Origin: Sipunculus nudus | Lineage: Eukaryota > Annelida > Sipuncula > Golfingiida > Sipunculidae | Length of the DNA stretch: 64,000 bases | Assembly (NCBI GenBank): GCA_026874595.1 | Contig: CM049318.1 | Location: 48,948,750 to 49,012,749 of the forward strand | Direction: 5' to 3' | In this document: positions 11,401 to 26,600 of the stretch, in pieces | How the letters are laid out: every line of letters starts with the position of its first letter | Numbering within the stretch: position 1 is the stretch's first letter | Notes under the pieces: model-generated | What the model was told of the DNA's origin: nothing | The model's database searches: none | Seen by the model: the letters and a program-made list of their open reading frames with translations, nothing else | Program-made: the position numbers and the translations under genes

Positions 11401-14400
11401 ATGCAAAGTATATCCAACATCAGTGTACATGTATGTATGCTATTTCTTGAATGTTCTTGAAAATACCACCAGTGTGCATAAGTGATGTGCACATTCAGAC
11501 GAAAATTGCACCGAGGTTATTACCATAAAAATCAGGGCCACCTAAGTAGCGTTACGAGCTGCCTTAGTCTTGTGACTTTAATGTTAGGTTTGCTACCTGG
11601 TCACAGTTGACCGAGCATACGAGTATCATCAAAAGGTACATGCTGTGATAAAGTCTTTTGTCTAGACTGTACCCACTGTAAACCCTGCCACCTCCTTCAC
11701 TTAGTTTTCCATTACAATGAACAATATGGCCTCACAGAGTCCCAAAAATATGCTTAACGTGCAGGATAGGGCAATTTGTACTCACTTGAAAATTGTTCAC
11801 ACCAGGGATACTGTGATATATATGGGAGCAGATATATATGTATATAGTATGATCCAGTTTTATAGGTTAACTTTCATTGGAGCATATATATTTCATATAT
11901 GTAATTGAGTAGGGCTTCAAGGCTGGCCAGTTTATTTAGATCTTTACAACCTTTACAATATGTATTCACAGTCACACACACACATACATGTAGAATCAAA
12001 ACATGTTAGTTGTCCAGTTATCTAATTTTTCAGTGAATATCCCTTGTATCATAAAAACCTTTAAAGAAAGCATATGAACAAGTGCCAAAAAAATGTCTGA
12101 TTTTAATTAAGTATAATTTGAAGTATTAATCAAACCCTCGATCTTCTGTAACTGCCAGTCCTTTAAATGCGTTTTCATTTAGGTGTTACAGAATCAGTTC
12201 TATAACCTTTTTTAGATAAACATTTCACTAATATTTTTTTATAACAATCAATTATGATTTACAATTATGATTAAACACTATGTTTTAGTCCAGCTAGATT
12301 TTATGTTGAATACCATAAACACTGCACTGTATAGTACCAGGAATACGTTCGGGGACACCAGTGCGTGGTTCCTGATAACACATCATTATTCAGATCAGTG
12401 AACTGCTGTGAGCCGTCAGGAAACTATGGTTTTATTGAAGTACAGTTTGGTGATGTCTGCCTATTCCCATCAGGTGTGTAAATGTTCTGTGAATTATGAT
12501 CATCCATCAAAGATCCATTCCTGTATCCTCATTTCCTGTCTGAACAGGTTTTTGTTGCTTTTAAAATACTTTGATGATGACTCATTGGAATATAATTATA
12601 TAAAGTGTGTCTGTTAATGCATAGTTTATAGTTCAAGAACTAGAATCTGCATTCAAAGGAATGCAAGTGTCCGCCATGTATTTGCATTTATTTATCCTAC
12701 CAATATTCCCAGGTTCATTCATGCATAAGTGACTCTACATTTGTGAATATTCCTTGATGGTGTTCCTGAATCCAGATCATGTGTTGGATCCACACCAAAA
12801 TCTTATTGATTCTTCCTTGGCCCATTTGAGAAATGCTCTGAAAATTCATGAAAATATGAGATTCTGTTCATGATTGCATGAGATATGTTGTGAACAAACA
12901 TACACAGATGAACAGCGAAGAATGCATAAACTCCTGGTGCAGTCAATTAATGAGGAATGGTCAACATCCAGAGAGCAATTCCTGGGACTTGAAACTAACA
13001 TACCCTGGGACACTCGCTGACATAATTTCAGTATCATAATTGATTGACACTTCCTTGCCTTTCCTTATAGTACCCAATGCCTTTACCTGGTGTCATGGCC
13101 AGTCCTTGAGTCTTATAATATATCCAGAAGCCAAGTAGTCATGTGACAGGATTTAAGTTAACTTTACGTTCTGTTTTTTAATTACCTGATTTATTGTAGT
13201 AAAAATAAGATTTCTGGTACAAATATAAGACATTTGAATTGGTTTGGTTTATTGAAGGTTTAAATTGACAGTCACAACCATGTTCATAGACAAGCCTCAG
13301 GTTATTCAGTCGGGAATGTTCAGGTACACTAAGTATAGACCAAATGTTAGATAAGAAATTTACTTTTCTGCTTGGTAGACAAAATTTGAATGTCAACTCG
13401 ATGACTTATTGTACCAAAATGTTTCCAAATGGAAAAAGAAAGAAGTTTTATATACAGAAATGTTTAATTATCAGTTTCTAACATCCCCCTGATATGCTTT
13501 CGCTTCATGCCCAGTGCCTGACTTGATTTTCATAGAAACTGCACAAGTTTAAGGTATTTGATAATTTGTAGTTGTAGCTGAAGGTCTTGTGATTGCCAGG
13601 ATTATTATGAAGTCTACAGCTTATGCCAGATGATTTATGTAAAATTTCAAATTTTTTGTATTTGTTAAGATTTTATCAGCAATCAAATTTGGAACTCTGC
13701 TTAGCTTATATAACCACACTTGGCGACTGGCATTATACATGTTATATCTAAAGCCTGCAAGTTAAAGAGGACCAAGAAAGAAAGAATAAACTCCGGTTAT
13801 GGAGCCAGAAATAGGACTTGACAGTTTAATAAGTGTTGGTGCCTCTGTTCTCTCATATCTGAAGTGTAAGTATAGGTCAGTTAAGTGTCCTCAAACTGTA
13901 GTCTTTGATTTGACATCACATGCTGTTAGTCGTTACAGATGGGTTCATTGACTCTGAATGGAGAGTGCACTGCTCGTGGATGACTCATTGTTCACGTTAA
14001 CGACAACAAAGAGCCTCATTACGTGAGGTCACTGAAGTTGAACTTTATCTTGACAAGTGTGTGCCTTTCTTGTCTTAACAAAATCTCTTGATTAGAGTTG
14101 ACCACTTGATGTTATTGTTTTAAATATTACAAGTCAGTCATATTGTTACCACACAGAAAATTATATGTCACAGTGTACATGGGAATCCAGTTACTCAACT
14201 AGTTGACTTAATTTGGAATTCCCCTCTCAAAGGTTGACAATGGAATAGTCACCATTATTCCAATCTAAATTAGTGGAGTTGAAATATTCAAATGTAAACT
14301 GTTTGAATTCTCAGTAAATCTTTCCTGATGACCACCCAGCTGTGATGACCACCCTGCTAAGACGATAACTTTTTTTGGTCCTGGACTAATATAAATCATC

Positions 14401-17400
14401 ATAAAATCCTTCCACTAACACTATCATCCAACTTACATGACCTCTCCACTAACACAACCACCCCACTAACACAACCACCCCACTAACACGATCACCCCAC
14501 CAACACAACCAGCCCACTAAAACCACTCCTCCACTAACACCACCACCCTACTAACAAGACCACACCTCTATCACGATCACCCCTCTAACACCACCACCCC
14601 ACTAACACTAGTGTTGGGACGATACAGGTTTTTGATATCATGATAATTATTAATTTTTTTCACGATATACCGTGATATCGCGATATATTTAATTATATAT
14701 AATGGCATTAATAAGCCATCAATAATGATATTTATAACAACGGCCTTTAAAGTCTCGACTTTATACAAGGGGTTAAGTATTAATATCATTTATACCTATT
14801 GTGCCAGTACCACTGAATGACTCATTAAGTGATGTAAGTTGCATGAAGGTGTCAGAACTTTCCATCAGTTTCCTATAGCTACATAAGAGCCGGAGAATCC
14901 CGGCGAATTTTCGGAGAGCCTGTCATACCAATCATGGCTAAATATACCATCCTAATTTTTTATGGCAAAATATGCAACCCATATGGAATGTTCGATTCAG
15001 TTGTGACACTTTTATGTTGACATTTTTGTTCCATGTAATAAAAGCATAAATATGTGTTTATTGCTCTTCAATTATAATGTTATTTTCTCCTGGAATTCTC
15101 AAGCTTTTGTCCTCTCTGATTCATCCTGCTACTTCCGCACATTTCCGACTAATCCTGAAGTCTGTAAGCACACTTTTCCACCTACACGCGGACAATATCC
15201 GACTAATCCAGAAGTCTGTAAGCACACGGTTCCACCCACACGCGTGTATTCAAATACATGTGGTTTATAAAAATAAATGTGATTTTTTTAAATAAATTAA
15301 TTTTGAACCTCAAGGGCTTGCTTGTAAACCAAAATCGTGAACAAAAAATGATATCGTGGTATCGCGATAATAGGAAAGTTGACGGTATGATAACCGTAGC
15401 TGTCAGATATCGTGATAATACCGTATACCGGTAACCGTCCCAACCCTAACTAACACCACCTGCCCACTAACACCACCACTCCACACTAACACCACCACTC
15501 CACTAACACCACCACTCCACTAACACCACCACCACCTCAATAACATGACAACCCAATAACAAGATTTCTCCACTAACACGACCACTCCACTAAAACCACC
15601 ACCCCACTAACATCACCACCCTGCTAACAAGACCACCCCTCTAACACGACTATTCCACTAACAGGACCATCCAACTAACATGACCACCGCACTAACACGA
15701 CCACCCAACTAACACGATTACCCCACTTACACGACCACCCCATTAACACGACCACCCCACTAACATGACCACTTTGGCTGGTCCCACAGCTGGTCATATT
15801 TAGTAAGATTTCACTGTAGTTGATCCCAAAGTCAGATACCTGAATCCAAACTCAACTGGATTCCCATGTACACTTTTACATATACATGTACGTGGCATAC
15901 ATTCAAAATCCAGATGTGGTACAGTTATATCTAAAAACACTTTTTCAATAATTGTGTAGTGTAATGTGTGCAAATTTGGCCAGAGTTGGGAAGGTATATG
16001 GCTCCTCCCATGTCAAGGTATGTATTGTAATTATTCTGAACATAAAGCACCATATAATTACTGATGAAAAATCTAACATTTATTTAGATTTAGCAGTTCA
16101 GGCTTTCTAATGATTTAATTACTTCAGCATTAATAATTCCTTTTACTTGTAAAAATTATACTTTTGTTATATTAAAGTCAAGAAATTTTGGTTTACAAAT
16201 TTGTATGGGTGTAACAATACATCAGATAAAGCATTGAATTGAAAATTCTTGATTAAATTGTTATTGCTTCATAACCTCTGAATCCATGTGTTTCAATTAG
16301 TACTGTTTTGCATGCACCAACTGTAACCCTCCGTGAACTGTTAATTTTGACAGAGCCTGTCCACTGCAATGTCAATTAGTCTGTATGTGGATGTCCCCAA
16401 GTTCCAATTTTAATGCTTAATTACTGGTAAACCACTCCACTCATGCATAGAGGAACATGCATATATGGCAGCTATAAATAGAGGGCAAGCTACACTGTTT
16501 ACTTGCTAAAATTAACTAACATCTGTTGTGGTAAAATAATTATTATTTAAAAGAAAGTCTGATATTTACCACTGAAGTAATAATTGAATGGAGAATTAAA
16601 GAATTGACTAAAAGAATCAATTAAAAACGTCTTCACAATTCACAGACCTACAAACATGTTATTTCATCACAAGAATTTCAAGGCACTAAATGAGATTTAA
16701 AGGAAGACTAATATGATTGAAAACATCTCCACGATCTTAGTCTTTGTATGCTTAATTTCCAAACTACAGATGTAAAATTTTGCTGAATAAGATCAAACAA
16801 GGAAGTTTGTCCGCATGTTTGCTGTGGTGGAAAGGTTAAGGTCGTTTTCCAATGGCAGTCAGGTATGCTCAGCCAAGCGTAAAATACTGGAGTAATGGGA
16901 CTGAAATAGACTGGAGGCACTTAAGGCATGGTGTATGAATCGACATATAATATTATATATATTTGCAGGCACAGGTTTCCTGTAATAAGATATATTTTCC
17001 TGCACTGCTTTATTGTTAATGCATTTGTATATTTAAAGCCAAGCTAAGCTTACCTATGTAACTGGGGACTGGGGAGTAAAGCTTTGCTTACTGATGTAAC
17101 AAGAGAGTAAATATAACTCGTAGTAAACCATTAAATATATACTACATTTTATGGATGTTAATTGATCTTTTTCACTGTATGTTCATTATACCAGAGTAAT
17201 ATATGAATGGTAAGTGGCTTATATAGGGATTCATTGGTTACAGCAATAGGAGGCACATTGGCTACCACAAATAATTGACATAACTCAGCTCTGCAAAGAT
17301 GATGCTGTATTTGTTACATCAGTGTTCTGTGACTCCCAGGTCATAAAAATGGGAGTTGTCATGTGTGAAGCAGACAAATAATATAAGATGCACTGGTAAT

Positions 17401-17572
17401 TTTGTTTTACCTCTAGATGATATTGCACTCTGTAATGTCATAGGTATTTCCTCTCAATTAAGAGATAAAACATTTATGTACCCAATATAAACTTAAGTGC
17501 ACTCAAAAAGCATACACCTCTGTCAGTCAAACCCAAACAATATTTAAATTAGATGAACCACATCTAAAATAT

Positions 17573-17628
<56 letters not shown>

Positions 17629-20600
17629 GTCATGGTAGAGACTTTGATCTAGTAGAATCAGAGTTTCCACTGGTAGAAACTATGATCAGAGTCTCTGCTG
17701 GTAGAAACCATGATCGGAATCTCTACCAGTAGAATAAGAGTTTCTACTGGTAGAGACTCCAGCCATAGTTCATACCTATAAAAACTGCGATACTACCGGT
17801 AGGTTCTTCTGACAGGAACTCTAATTCTGTTGGTGCAATCCCAAAATAAGTTCTTATGCTTGTAAAAAAAAGTCACAGGAAGAAAAGTCACAAATTGGGT
17901 AGGAAAACCTGACAAAATATATTGTTTAAGGAGTATATTTAAAAATTAAATATGTGAACTAAGAACAGAACTGATGGACGCATAAAAATATGAACAGAAA
18001 AATATAATGTCTTTATTACATTGAGGCCTCAAAATTGTGACCACCCACATAATCTTGTTAAAGTAGTCACATTTTGAGGTGGTTGTGTAAGTAAGGGTCT
18101 GATATATATTTATAGAGCATAAAAAAAGTTATGACCATGAACAAGTGGTTGTTATTTTGAGATGGTCACTTAACTGAGAAAATACTCCATAAAATATTCC
18201 AAGAAACGTCATTTAGGACATTGATCTTAATTTCAAACATTCATATTGAAAGATATAGTTATATTGTGTTCTAAATATTAGTTAACTTAGTTTATTTGAA
18301 GGATCAGTCATCTACGCTGTCTTTCGTACCCGGAACTGTTAAGATAAACAAGCTTTGACTGTATACATTATGTGTAAACCAAATGTGTTTTATAATGCAT
18401 ATATATATATAAACTAAAACTATAAATTATTAATAGGTTAACATGGCAGGTGCTACAAGGTAATTTATTTTTTATCTGGTAATAGTTTCATATAAGTGTA
18501 TTCATTGAGCTGTTGTGCTGTGTGTATTCATTGCTCTGTTGTGCAGTAATTTAGAAAAGATATTGCTGTAAATTATGAATAGCAATTGTGGTTATTAGGG
18601 CAGAAACAATGTTCTAATAAATGCTTGCTCTTTTGAGCTTAAAAGCAAAATTAACTCTTCTGTGCATTGCATTGTGATATTAATTAATTTAATAAGTTAG
18701 AAATTAATAAAGACCTGATAATTATAAAATCTTTTTGCTAGAAGATGATAAAAGTATTATTTGTATTAACCCCTGGAAATTTATACAGATTAATTATGGT
18801 GGTTTGTATTTATTAAAGGGTACCAGTAATTATTAAAATGATTATATCTGATATAGGGTCAAATGAATGGGAGGCGTTAATTGGTTCAGGAGAACATATC
18901 TCTCTCTGATTATTAGGCTAATGTTGAAAATCCAAAAAATAGTGTATCATGGTCAAATTAATGCATGAAGATTGCAGTGAGCATGAAAATGTGCAAAGAT
19001 ATAACTCTATATTTCTAAAACTATTCCCCTTGGGAATTAACCCAAATCCTAATCAGCCTTTAGGACCACACTGATTTTACTTAATCCCGATCAGAATTTG
19101 GTCTGGGCCAATCTTTAATATAGGTCCAGATCAGGATCTGGGCCTTTAAATATGCCTGTACTGCAGCTGAACATGACCAGTATTAGCACCTTAGAGCGCT
19201 CAGACAAGGAGCTTTAATTTGGCTGTCACATGATGTACAGGGATTAAAGAACAATTAAAATTCACCAAACAGCTCTATCTTCTTAATAGACCCTGAAATT
19301 CTGTGTCTAAACTAGCTCAACCATCTTGGTCGAAACTAAATTTCTGCCAGTGATTCTAGAACATTTATTGTGGTTAAGGAGTCTTTTCTTATAAACCACC
19401 TGCAAACACACACATTGCTAAAACATGGGTTGCAGGTTGAAACTTATCACATGAAAGAAATTCAGCAATAACACAAACCAATAAATTTCAGAAAGGGCAG
19501 TCCAACCCGTCCAGGGGTAGGCTGTCCCATATTTTGTGTTGTTGGTCCAGTCCAGCCCTAAATTATGTACCAGACCTGACTCAGCTAATCTCCAAATGAC
19601 TTTCACTTAACTCAAAGTTCCATTTTTAGCTCAGCTGACTGTCCATCGTCTGTCCGTCTGTCCGTTTGTAGATGTGGCACGTTTTGAAACCGTAAGACCT
19701 AGGAATCCAAAATTCAGCATAATGTTAGATGTCCCCAAGATCTCCTACCAAGCCAAAAACTGGGTCTTTGCGACTTTGTTCCTTTGAGAAATTAAGGAAA
19801 AACCTCAATTTTTTATTAAAAACCTATTTTCACACTTCAGGACCACCTAATATCAAAACCACTCATCTGTTTTTCCTCATATTTGCCATAAATATTCCTC
19901 TATAAAGTTCCTATGTACATGCCAGAAATTAGGTCTGTATTATATAATTTAAAAAAGTTATGGCTTAAACATAATGCATTTTGTAAAAAATCAGGAAAGA
20001 TATTTGATCACTTAACACAAAACATGTTAAAACTAAGGACATTTTTTCCAGTAATATAACTTTAATTAATCAAAATTAAATTGTATACCCAAAATTTGAT
20101 CAAAATCTTTTAAATTTTTTAAAATATTAGCAAAAATAAAAAATCAGTACCTTAAATTTTGCCCAACTTTGGCCACGGCGCGTTTTTTCCTGTAAGTACT
20201 TTGGATTTAATTTTCACACCATGTACATGTAAGGATTTAATCTGTTAAAATCTGAAATTTGAAAATAAAAGCTGCAAAATTAGGCTAGTTATTGAACTTT
20301 TGGAGGCTCTTGTTATATTCCCTTACATTGTCAAGCAGTTCACTTTGGTCACTGTAGGTCATTCAATGCAACTCTCTATGCTCCCCAGGCTGTTGGCATA
20401 ATGTTAGATGTCCCCAAGATCTCCAATCAAGCTGAAAACTGGGTCTTTGTGACTTTGTTCCTTTGAGAAATTAAGGAAAAACCTCAATTTTTTATTAAAA
20501 AGCTATTTTTACACTTCAGGACTGCCTAATATCAAAACCACTCATCTCTTTTTCCTCATTTTACCATAAATATTCCTCTATATAGTTCCTGTGTACATGC

Positions 20601-23600
20601 CAGAAATAAGGTCTGTATTATATAATTTAAAAAAGTTATGGGCTCAAACATAATGCATTTTGTAAAAAATCAGGAAAGATATTTGATCACTTAACACAAA
20701 ACATGTTAAAACTAAGGACTTTTTTCCAGTTATATAACTGTAATTAATCAAAATTAAATTGTATACCCAAAATTAGATCAAAATCTTTTAAATTTTTAAA
20801 AATATTAGCATAAAAATAAAATTAGTACCTTAAATTTTGCCCAACTTTGACCATGGCACATTTTTTTCCTGTAAGTACTATTGATTTAATGTTTCACAGC
20901 ATGTAAACATAATTATTTTATTTGTTTAAATCTGAAATTTGAAAATAAAAGCTTGAAAATTTGTTAAGTTATTGATTTTTTCTTGAGGCTCTATTGTAGT
21001 CAGTTGCTTTGTCAAGATGCAAGGTCCCATTCCAGGTCACTGGAAGTCAGCTATGCAAGGGTTTGTTACAGTCACTGGGGGAGACCCCCTGCTGTGACAG
21101 GTGTACAGTTATTCTCATATCAACACCCCAATCCCCCCCCCCCCCCCCCATGGCAAACCCGACCCACCAAGTGTTATGCAGTAATTGTTACTGTGTCCAC
21201 TCCAATATACAAAAACTTTCCTTGAAAAGTAATTCAAGGTGTAATCCAGAAGATGCCATGTTGTGTTCATGTAGAATTTTAAAGGAAATTAATTTTCTTT
21301 TAAATGATTTTAACAAATATAATTAAATCCAAATTAAGCAAATTATGGATAAATAAAGGCACAATTTAAAATGGTAAAATCTGAATCAAGTATTATAGTT
21401 AGATATTAATTGTTTTGCAAATTCATTTTTGTGGTAAAAAATAAATAAACATTTGTATGCATGATGTAGTTTTGTCTGACAAGATTGAGACTTATGATGA
21501 TGCGATTTAGAATTATGAATCAACTTTTATATTCAGATATATATGTCATATTGGAAATGTATAGAAATATAAACTTATAATAAAAAATTGATGAGATAAA
21601 AAAATGAGGATCTAATAAAAACATTTGTTAATTATTTCCTGCCTCAGCAGAATTGGAGATCAGGCTTTGTTTGCCCTGTATGTGTATGCAGAAGTGTTGT
21701 TAATCCCACCATCTCCCCCCCCCCCCCCCCCTGCTGCCATTGATTCCTGTGCACTGGGACATTAGTTTTTATTGCAAATGTGTAAAATTTATTTAATTAA
21801 AAAAATAATAGGATTAGAAAAATTAAGATCTTATTGAAACATATTCTTGCCTTAGGAGAATGGAACATAAAGTGATCAGCTCTGTCCATCATCTCTCCGT
21901 TATCAGTAAATATATATTAATTATGAAATTTTTCCTATAAGCACTGTTGAAATAACTTTCATATGCTGTATGTGTTTGGAATTAAGCTATTTAAGTCTGA
22001 AATTTGAAAGCAAATTATATGTTCAGTTGTGAATTATTGCAGATGTAAAACTTAATAAACATTTGGTATAATAAAAAATTAGGAAATAATTGAAACTTCA
22101 TATATTATCAGCTTTGTTTGTCTATCAGTCTGTCTGTCCTTTTTTAAGTATTAAGTTATTTTGAATGAACTCTTTTATCCTGTAAGCATTTATTGAATTA
22201 AGTGAAAATCCTATGTATATACACTAATAATACAGATATATTGTAACTACCACCATTCCACACACCCCTCCCCCACCATCACCAAGTCCTTTCATCTGTG
22301 GACATTAGTTATATTTTTTTCACAGTATACATTTCATAAAATAAGAAAATACATATATTTAATAATATATATTATCAAAAGATAGATTCAGTTGAACAAA
22401 TGTGTGAACTACTGAAATGTCAACAGTTAATCAAAAAGCCAACTAATGATCATGGTAATAGTACAGATCATTTGTTCACAAACTGCTCACATGCTTCAGT
22501 TTCAACATTAGGAAACACATGGTCAGGTCACAAAATGTTATTTGCCACGATTTCTTGTACATCAATATAAACCAATCATATAAAACAAACAATGGCCTAT
22601 ATTACCTCTTCCTCTTACACTTTATCTCCATTTGATATTATTTTAGATTTTACCTTCAAGGTCAGCTTCAGCTGAGCACAGTGACCCATGGGTCCCTTGT
22701 TACATATTGTTTATCTTTTGAAATATTCAGTAGTGCACCTTTCCTTTGCACAAATCAGCACTCATATCAGACATATATATAGTACTGAGTGTTTCAGCTG
22801 TGGATATATAGTTTTCAAGGTCTTGCATCCCAAATTTACATCTGAATCAGCCCTATATCCTTGAGATTGAGCAATAAACAGTGGAGGAATGAAAGTGCCT
22901 GCATCCTGGTCAGTGCATCCTGGTCAGTGCGTAGTTCATCAATTAAGTGATCCAATCAACTTCTATTGATGTCTGATGATTCACGGCCATTGCTCCGTGT
23001 TCTGATGACTATAATCAAATTATGCATACATTCTGCACAAACTAATTAATTATCTCTGATGTCAATTTGAGGGTCCAAGGGGAGTGACCATCAGAGATGA
23101 CAAACTGGGATGTTTAGTAGACTATTGTTACCATGTCAACTCAGCCAATAGGAGCTGTTGACTGTTTGATTTACCATTAGAAAGAGTTTACAGGGTGACT
23201 AAATGGTGAGTTTGTGAGTCCAAAATACCAAATCCTGATGAGGACCTAAATTGGCCTTAAAGGGACACAATCAGGAGCAATATTATTCCTATTCTTTCAC
23301 ACTGTCAGTTCAGTTTTGATTTAACTTGGAAGTTGAAAGGTATTTAGTTGTAAAAAGCCCTTTTCAAAACTTGGTTCATCTGACTTGCTGACAGAAGTCC
23401 TGGCATGTTGAATGTGCTTTCATTTATTTTGGAAGGCCCCCCACATGTTATAAATACATGGATATAAAAAAAACAAAATTCTTGTGTGCAGTACATGCTA
23501 TCAGTGCATGATTTCAGACCTAAATTTTATGAAAAGTTCCAAGGGATTATCTTTAGTTAATGAACATCAGATATCAGAATAGGCCCAGGGCTTTAAATTC

Positions 23601-26600
23601 TTCAGGAATACATCAAATGTGTATATACCTTACAGCTAGTTGTATTGTGACATTTATGAGTTGAGGGGTTGAGTGCAAGGTGAGGTTTGAGCTGGTCACT
23701 GTTAAGGATAGATGTATCTAAGGAGAGGGACAAGCAGGTTATCATTGTGTTATCATGCAGGTACAACACTGAGGGCATGGTTTATCAGCTTTATCAGCAG
23801 AGCTAAGGTAACTCTAGCCAGTTAGCAAGGAACCCCTCAACAGGACATGGCTTATACTTGGGTACATTTATATATAAACAGAGTATGGGGTTGATTTAGT
23901 ACTGTTTCATTAGAGTGCCTCCGACCAGCGTATGGTGCATCAGAGGAATGCACAGTTAGTCTCCATGAGGATGCAAAATTTTTGTCTTTTTGACAGCTCC
24001 TCATGCAGCCTACAAGTATGCTGTCACTAGCCATAAACCAGACCAATCATTAGCTTGTTAGACTTTGAAAGTCTAACTTAGCATCCAGGGAGATCCTGGT
24101 AAAATCTTCTTGGAAACCCTTAACAAGGTGACTGTTGCCCGTTTTATATATATTATATGGGCAAAAAGCATGATTTTTTAGCACATTGGAGGTCATTGTC
24201 TCCATTGTTCAAGGTTTCTTAACAAATATTTTTCACAAGAATGTAACATTAAGTACTGACTAATTCATGCATCATCTGTATGTCAAATTCAGCTGAGCTT
24301 CATATCCCATGGGCCACTTGTTCCCTGTATAAGTACTTTTGATTAAATAAAGTCTGATAGTTGATAAATTAATATTTTGCTTATGATGGAGATCATTGTA
24401 TTGTTGGCCTGTCTACAATTGCTGATGTTTAAGTTAGACAGGAACCCTTTCACAGTTCTATGAAAACAAAACCACTGTACCCTCTATTCAGGAAAATACT
24501 GTAAATTCTACTTTCATTCTCATTGATAATCACCAACATAATAATAACACACTTATGGCCACCTTTATGGAAAGATAAAGAATGATTGACAGAATAGAAC
24601 ACCAGTTTATACACTATAATTAATACATAAAACTTTGTATTGAATGAATGCAGAATCTTTCAAAGATTGCAAAAGGAATACACTGAATTGTTTACAGATT
24701 TGATATGTGTGTTTTTGCATGTGATTGTGATTATGTGTATAAACTCAGCATTTTTGTTGAAATTAGATGGATCGATTTGGTAATTCATTCCATCCATGTC
24801 TGTCTAATGTCTTGTTTGTTTGTCTAAGATCACTGTTAACTAGGTTTTGAAATGTTATATTGTTTGCTTGATATGGGGTACACATACATCTGTAAAAGTG
24901 AGTTGCCAGTAATATGGAGAAATTGGGTTTTGTTGAATGAAGTTTCTGTTCAATAGAATTTTTTAGAAAAGAAACATCACCATAGTTTGTACAATCCTTA
25001 CGGCACTCGTTCTAAATCTCCTTCATTTTAACTATTGCTTGGTATAGCAAGATTCTCTGGGTTCCACCACCAGGGCTGGCACAGAGCAAGACTTGTAATC
25101 AGACCAATGAGAGCGTGGAATCCCATCATGCATCCAGCTCCAAGTTTTAAACACAGCTCTTGTTTGTCTTACATCAGCTCAGGCACAATTAAGGCACAGA
25201 ATCAGACCAATGATTTGGGGGGGGGGGGGGGGGGGGTCACTGGTCTTAAAGGAAGGTGGTCTTGAACAACTGCAGTGCAACCACTACTTAACAAGTGAAC
25301 AAAGAATTCAGTTAAACGTTTAATTAAATATCTGAGAAAAGATATTTTTTTTGTGATGATGTATTTGTGGAAGTCTTTAGAAATGAAACATCACCATAAT
25401 TTGTAAATGATTAATTAAAACTTAAATTTCATTTTATATCTGAGAAAAGTTATCTGTTCTGTGATGATGTGGTTTTGGAAGTAACCAAGGATACCATGTG
25501 TTGATAGGATGTTGTTATGATAAGATACATATATCAGTAATCTGACTGTTCAGTCATTGTCAGATCGTGAACAGAAATATCAGTGTTCATGATTATCACT
25601 GCAGATTAATAATTTAAAACCCAGTTCATGGGCACTTCTGGTGGTACAGACAATGGCTGATACTCAGTGCATCTAGAGGACAGGTTAATTTTATACCCTC
25701 ATCTTTGACAGGACGTATTATGGTAAACCCACAGTCCTTCTGTTTGACCATCCATCCATTAACTTTAAGTGGCACCACAATGCTTCGCTGGATTTTCACG
25801 AAACTCGCTGTAACTGCCTATTAATAGATTATCTCCCTTGAGTTTGATTATGGGTAAAATTCCCACATATTAAATAAGGTTGGTGATCACTAGGCTGCTT
25901 TGTGGTATTGCCATGACAACTTACCAGGATTTTGATGGAATGAAATTTTAATAAAACTCAACAGAAATAATAACCAATATAATATCTCACCTAAGTTCAA
26001 TATCTGGCAAAATACATTCATATTTAATGAGGTTAGAGGCTACTAGACTTTGGTGGGTTTGTCAATGAATGAAGGTGTTATCAGCTGTACCCCACCTAAT
26101 GCTTGTGCAGCCGCTGTCAGTCAGTCTAGTCTAGGATGTGGTGATGCTGTTACAGTGCTGTGTTTGTGGTAAGTGAGGTCAGAGCATCCGGATGTGTTAT
26201 CGTATATATACCTGCCAATTTATTAAAGGGTTTCCTGTGTTGTGAATCAGCTGTACTTGTAGTGCATGTGTACAAGCGCTTTATTCATGTTGTACTGTTT
26301 AAAAAAATCCTTTACATGTACAATGAGAACCCACCTGACTTCTAAATATGTAACAAAACCACCATTTTTGTCTCATTGGAGCTTTCTTTGAATTATAAAT
26401 TTGTAATAAACATGGCTTGCATGATATCTTATCTTATAGAAGACTTATAGTAAGAAATTTAACATTTTGAAACTTGCTTGTGGTTGGAATTGGTTGTATG
26501 TTCATATTTGATGATTCAGATAAAAATGGTTGTTGATTGATCATTAATCAAATATTTTATGTACGTACCATCTGTGATATGTTGTATAAAATATTGACTG

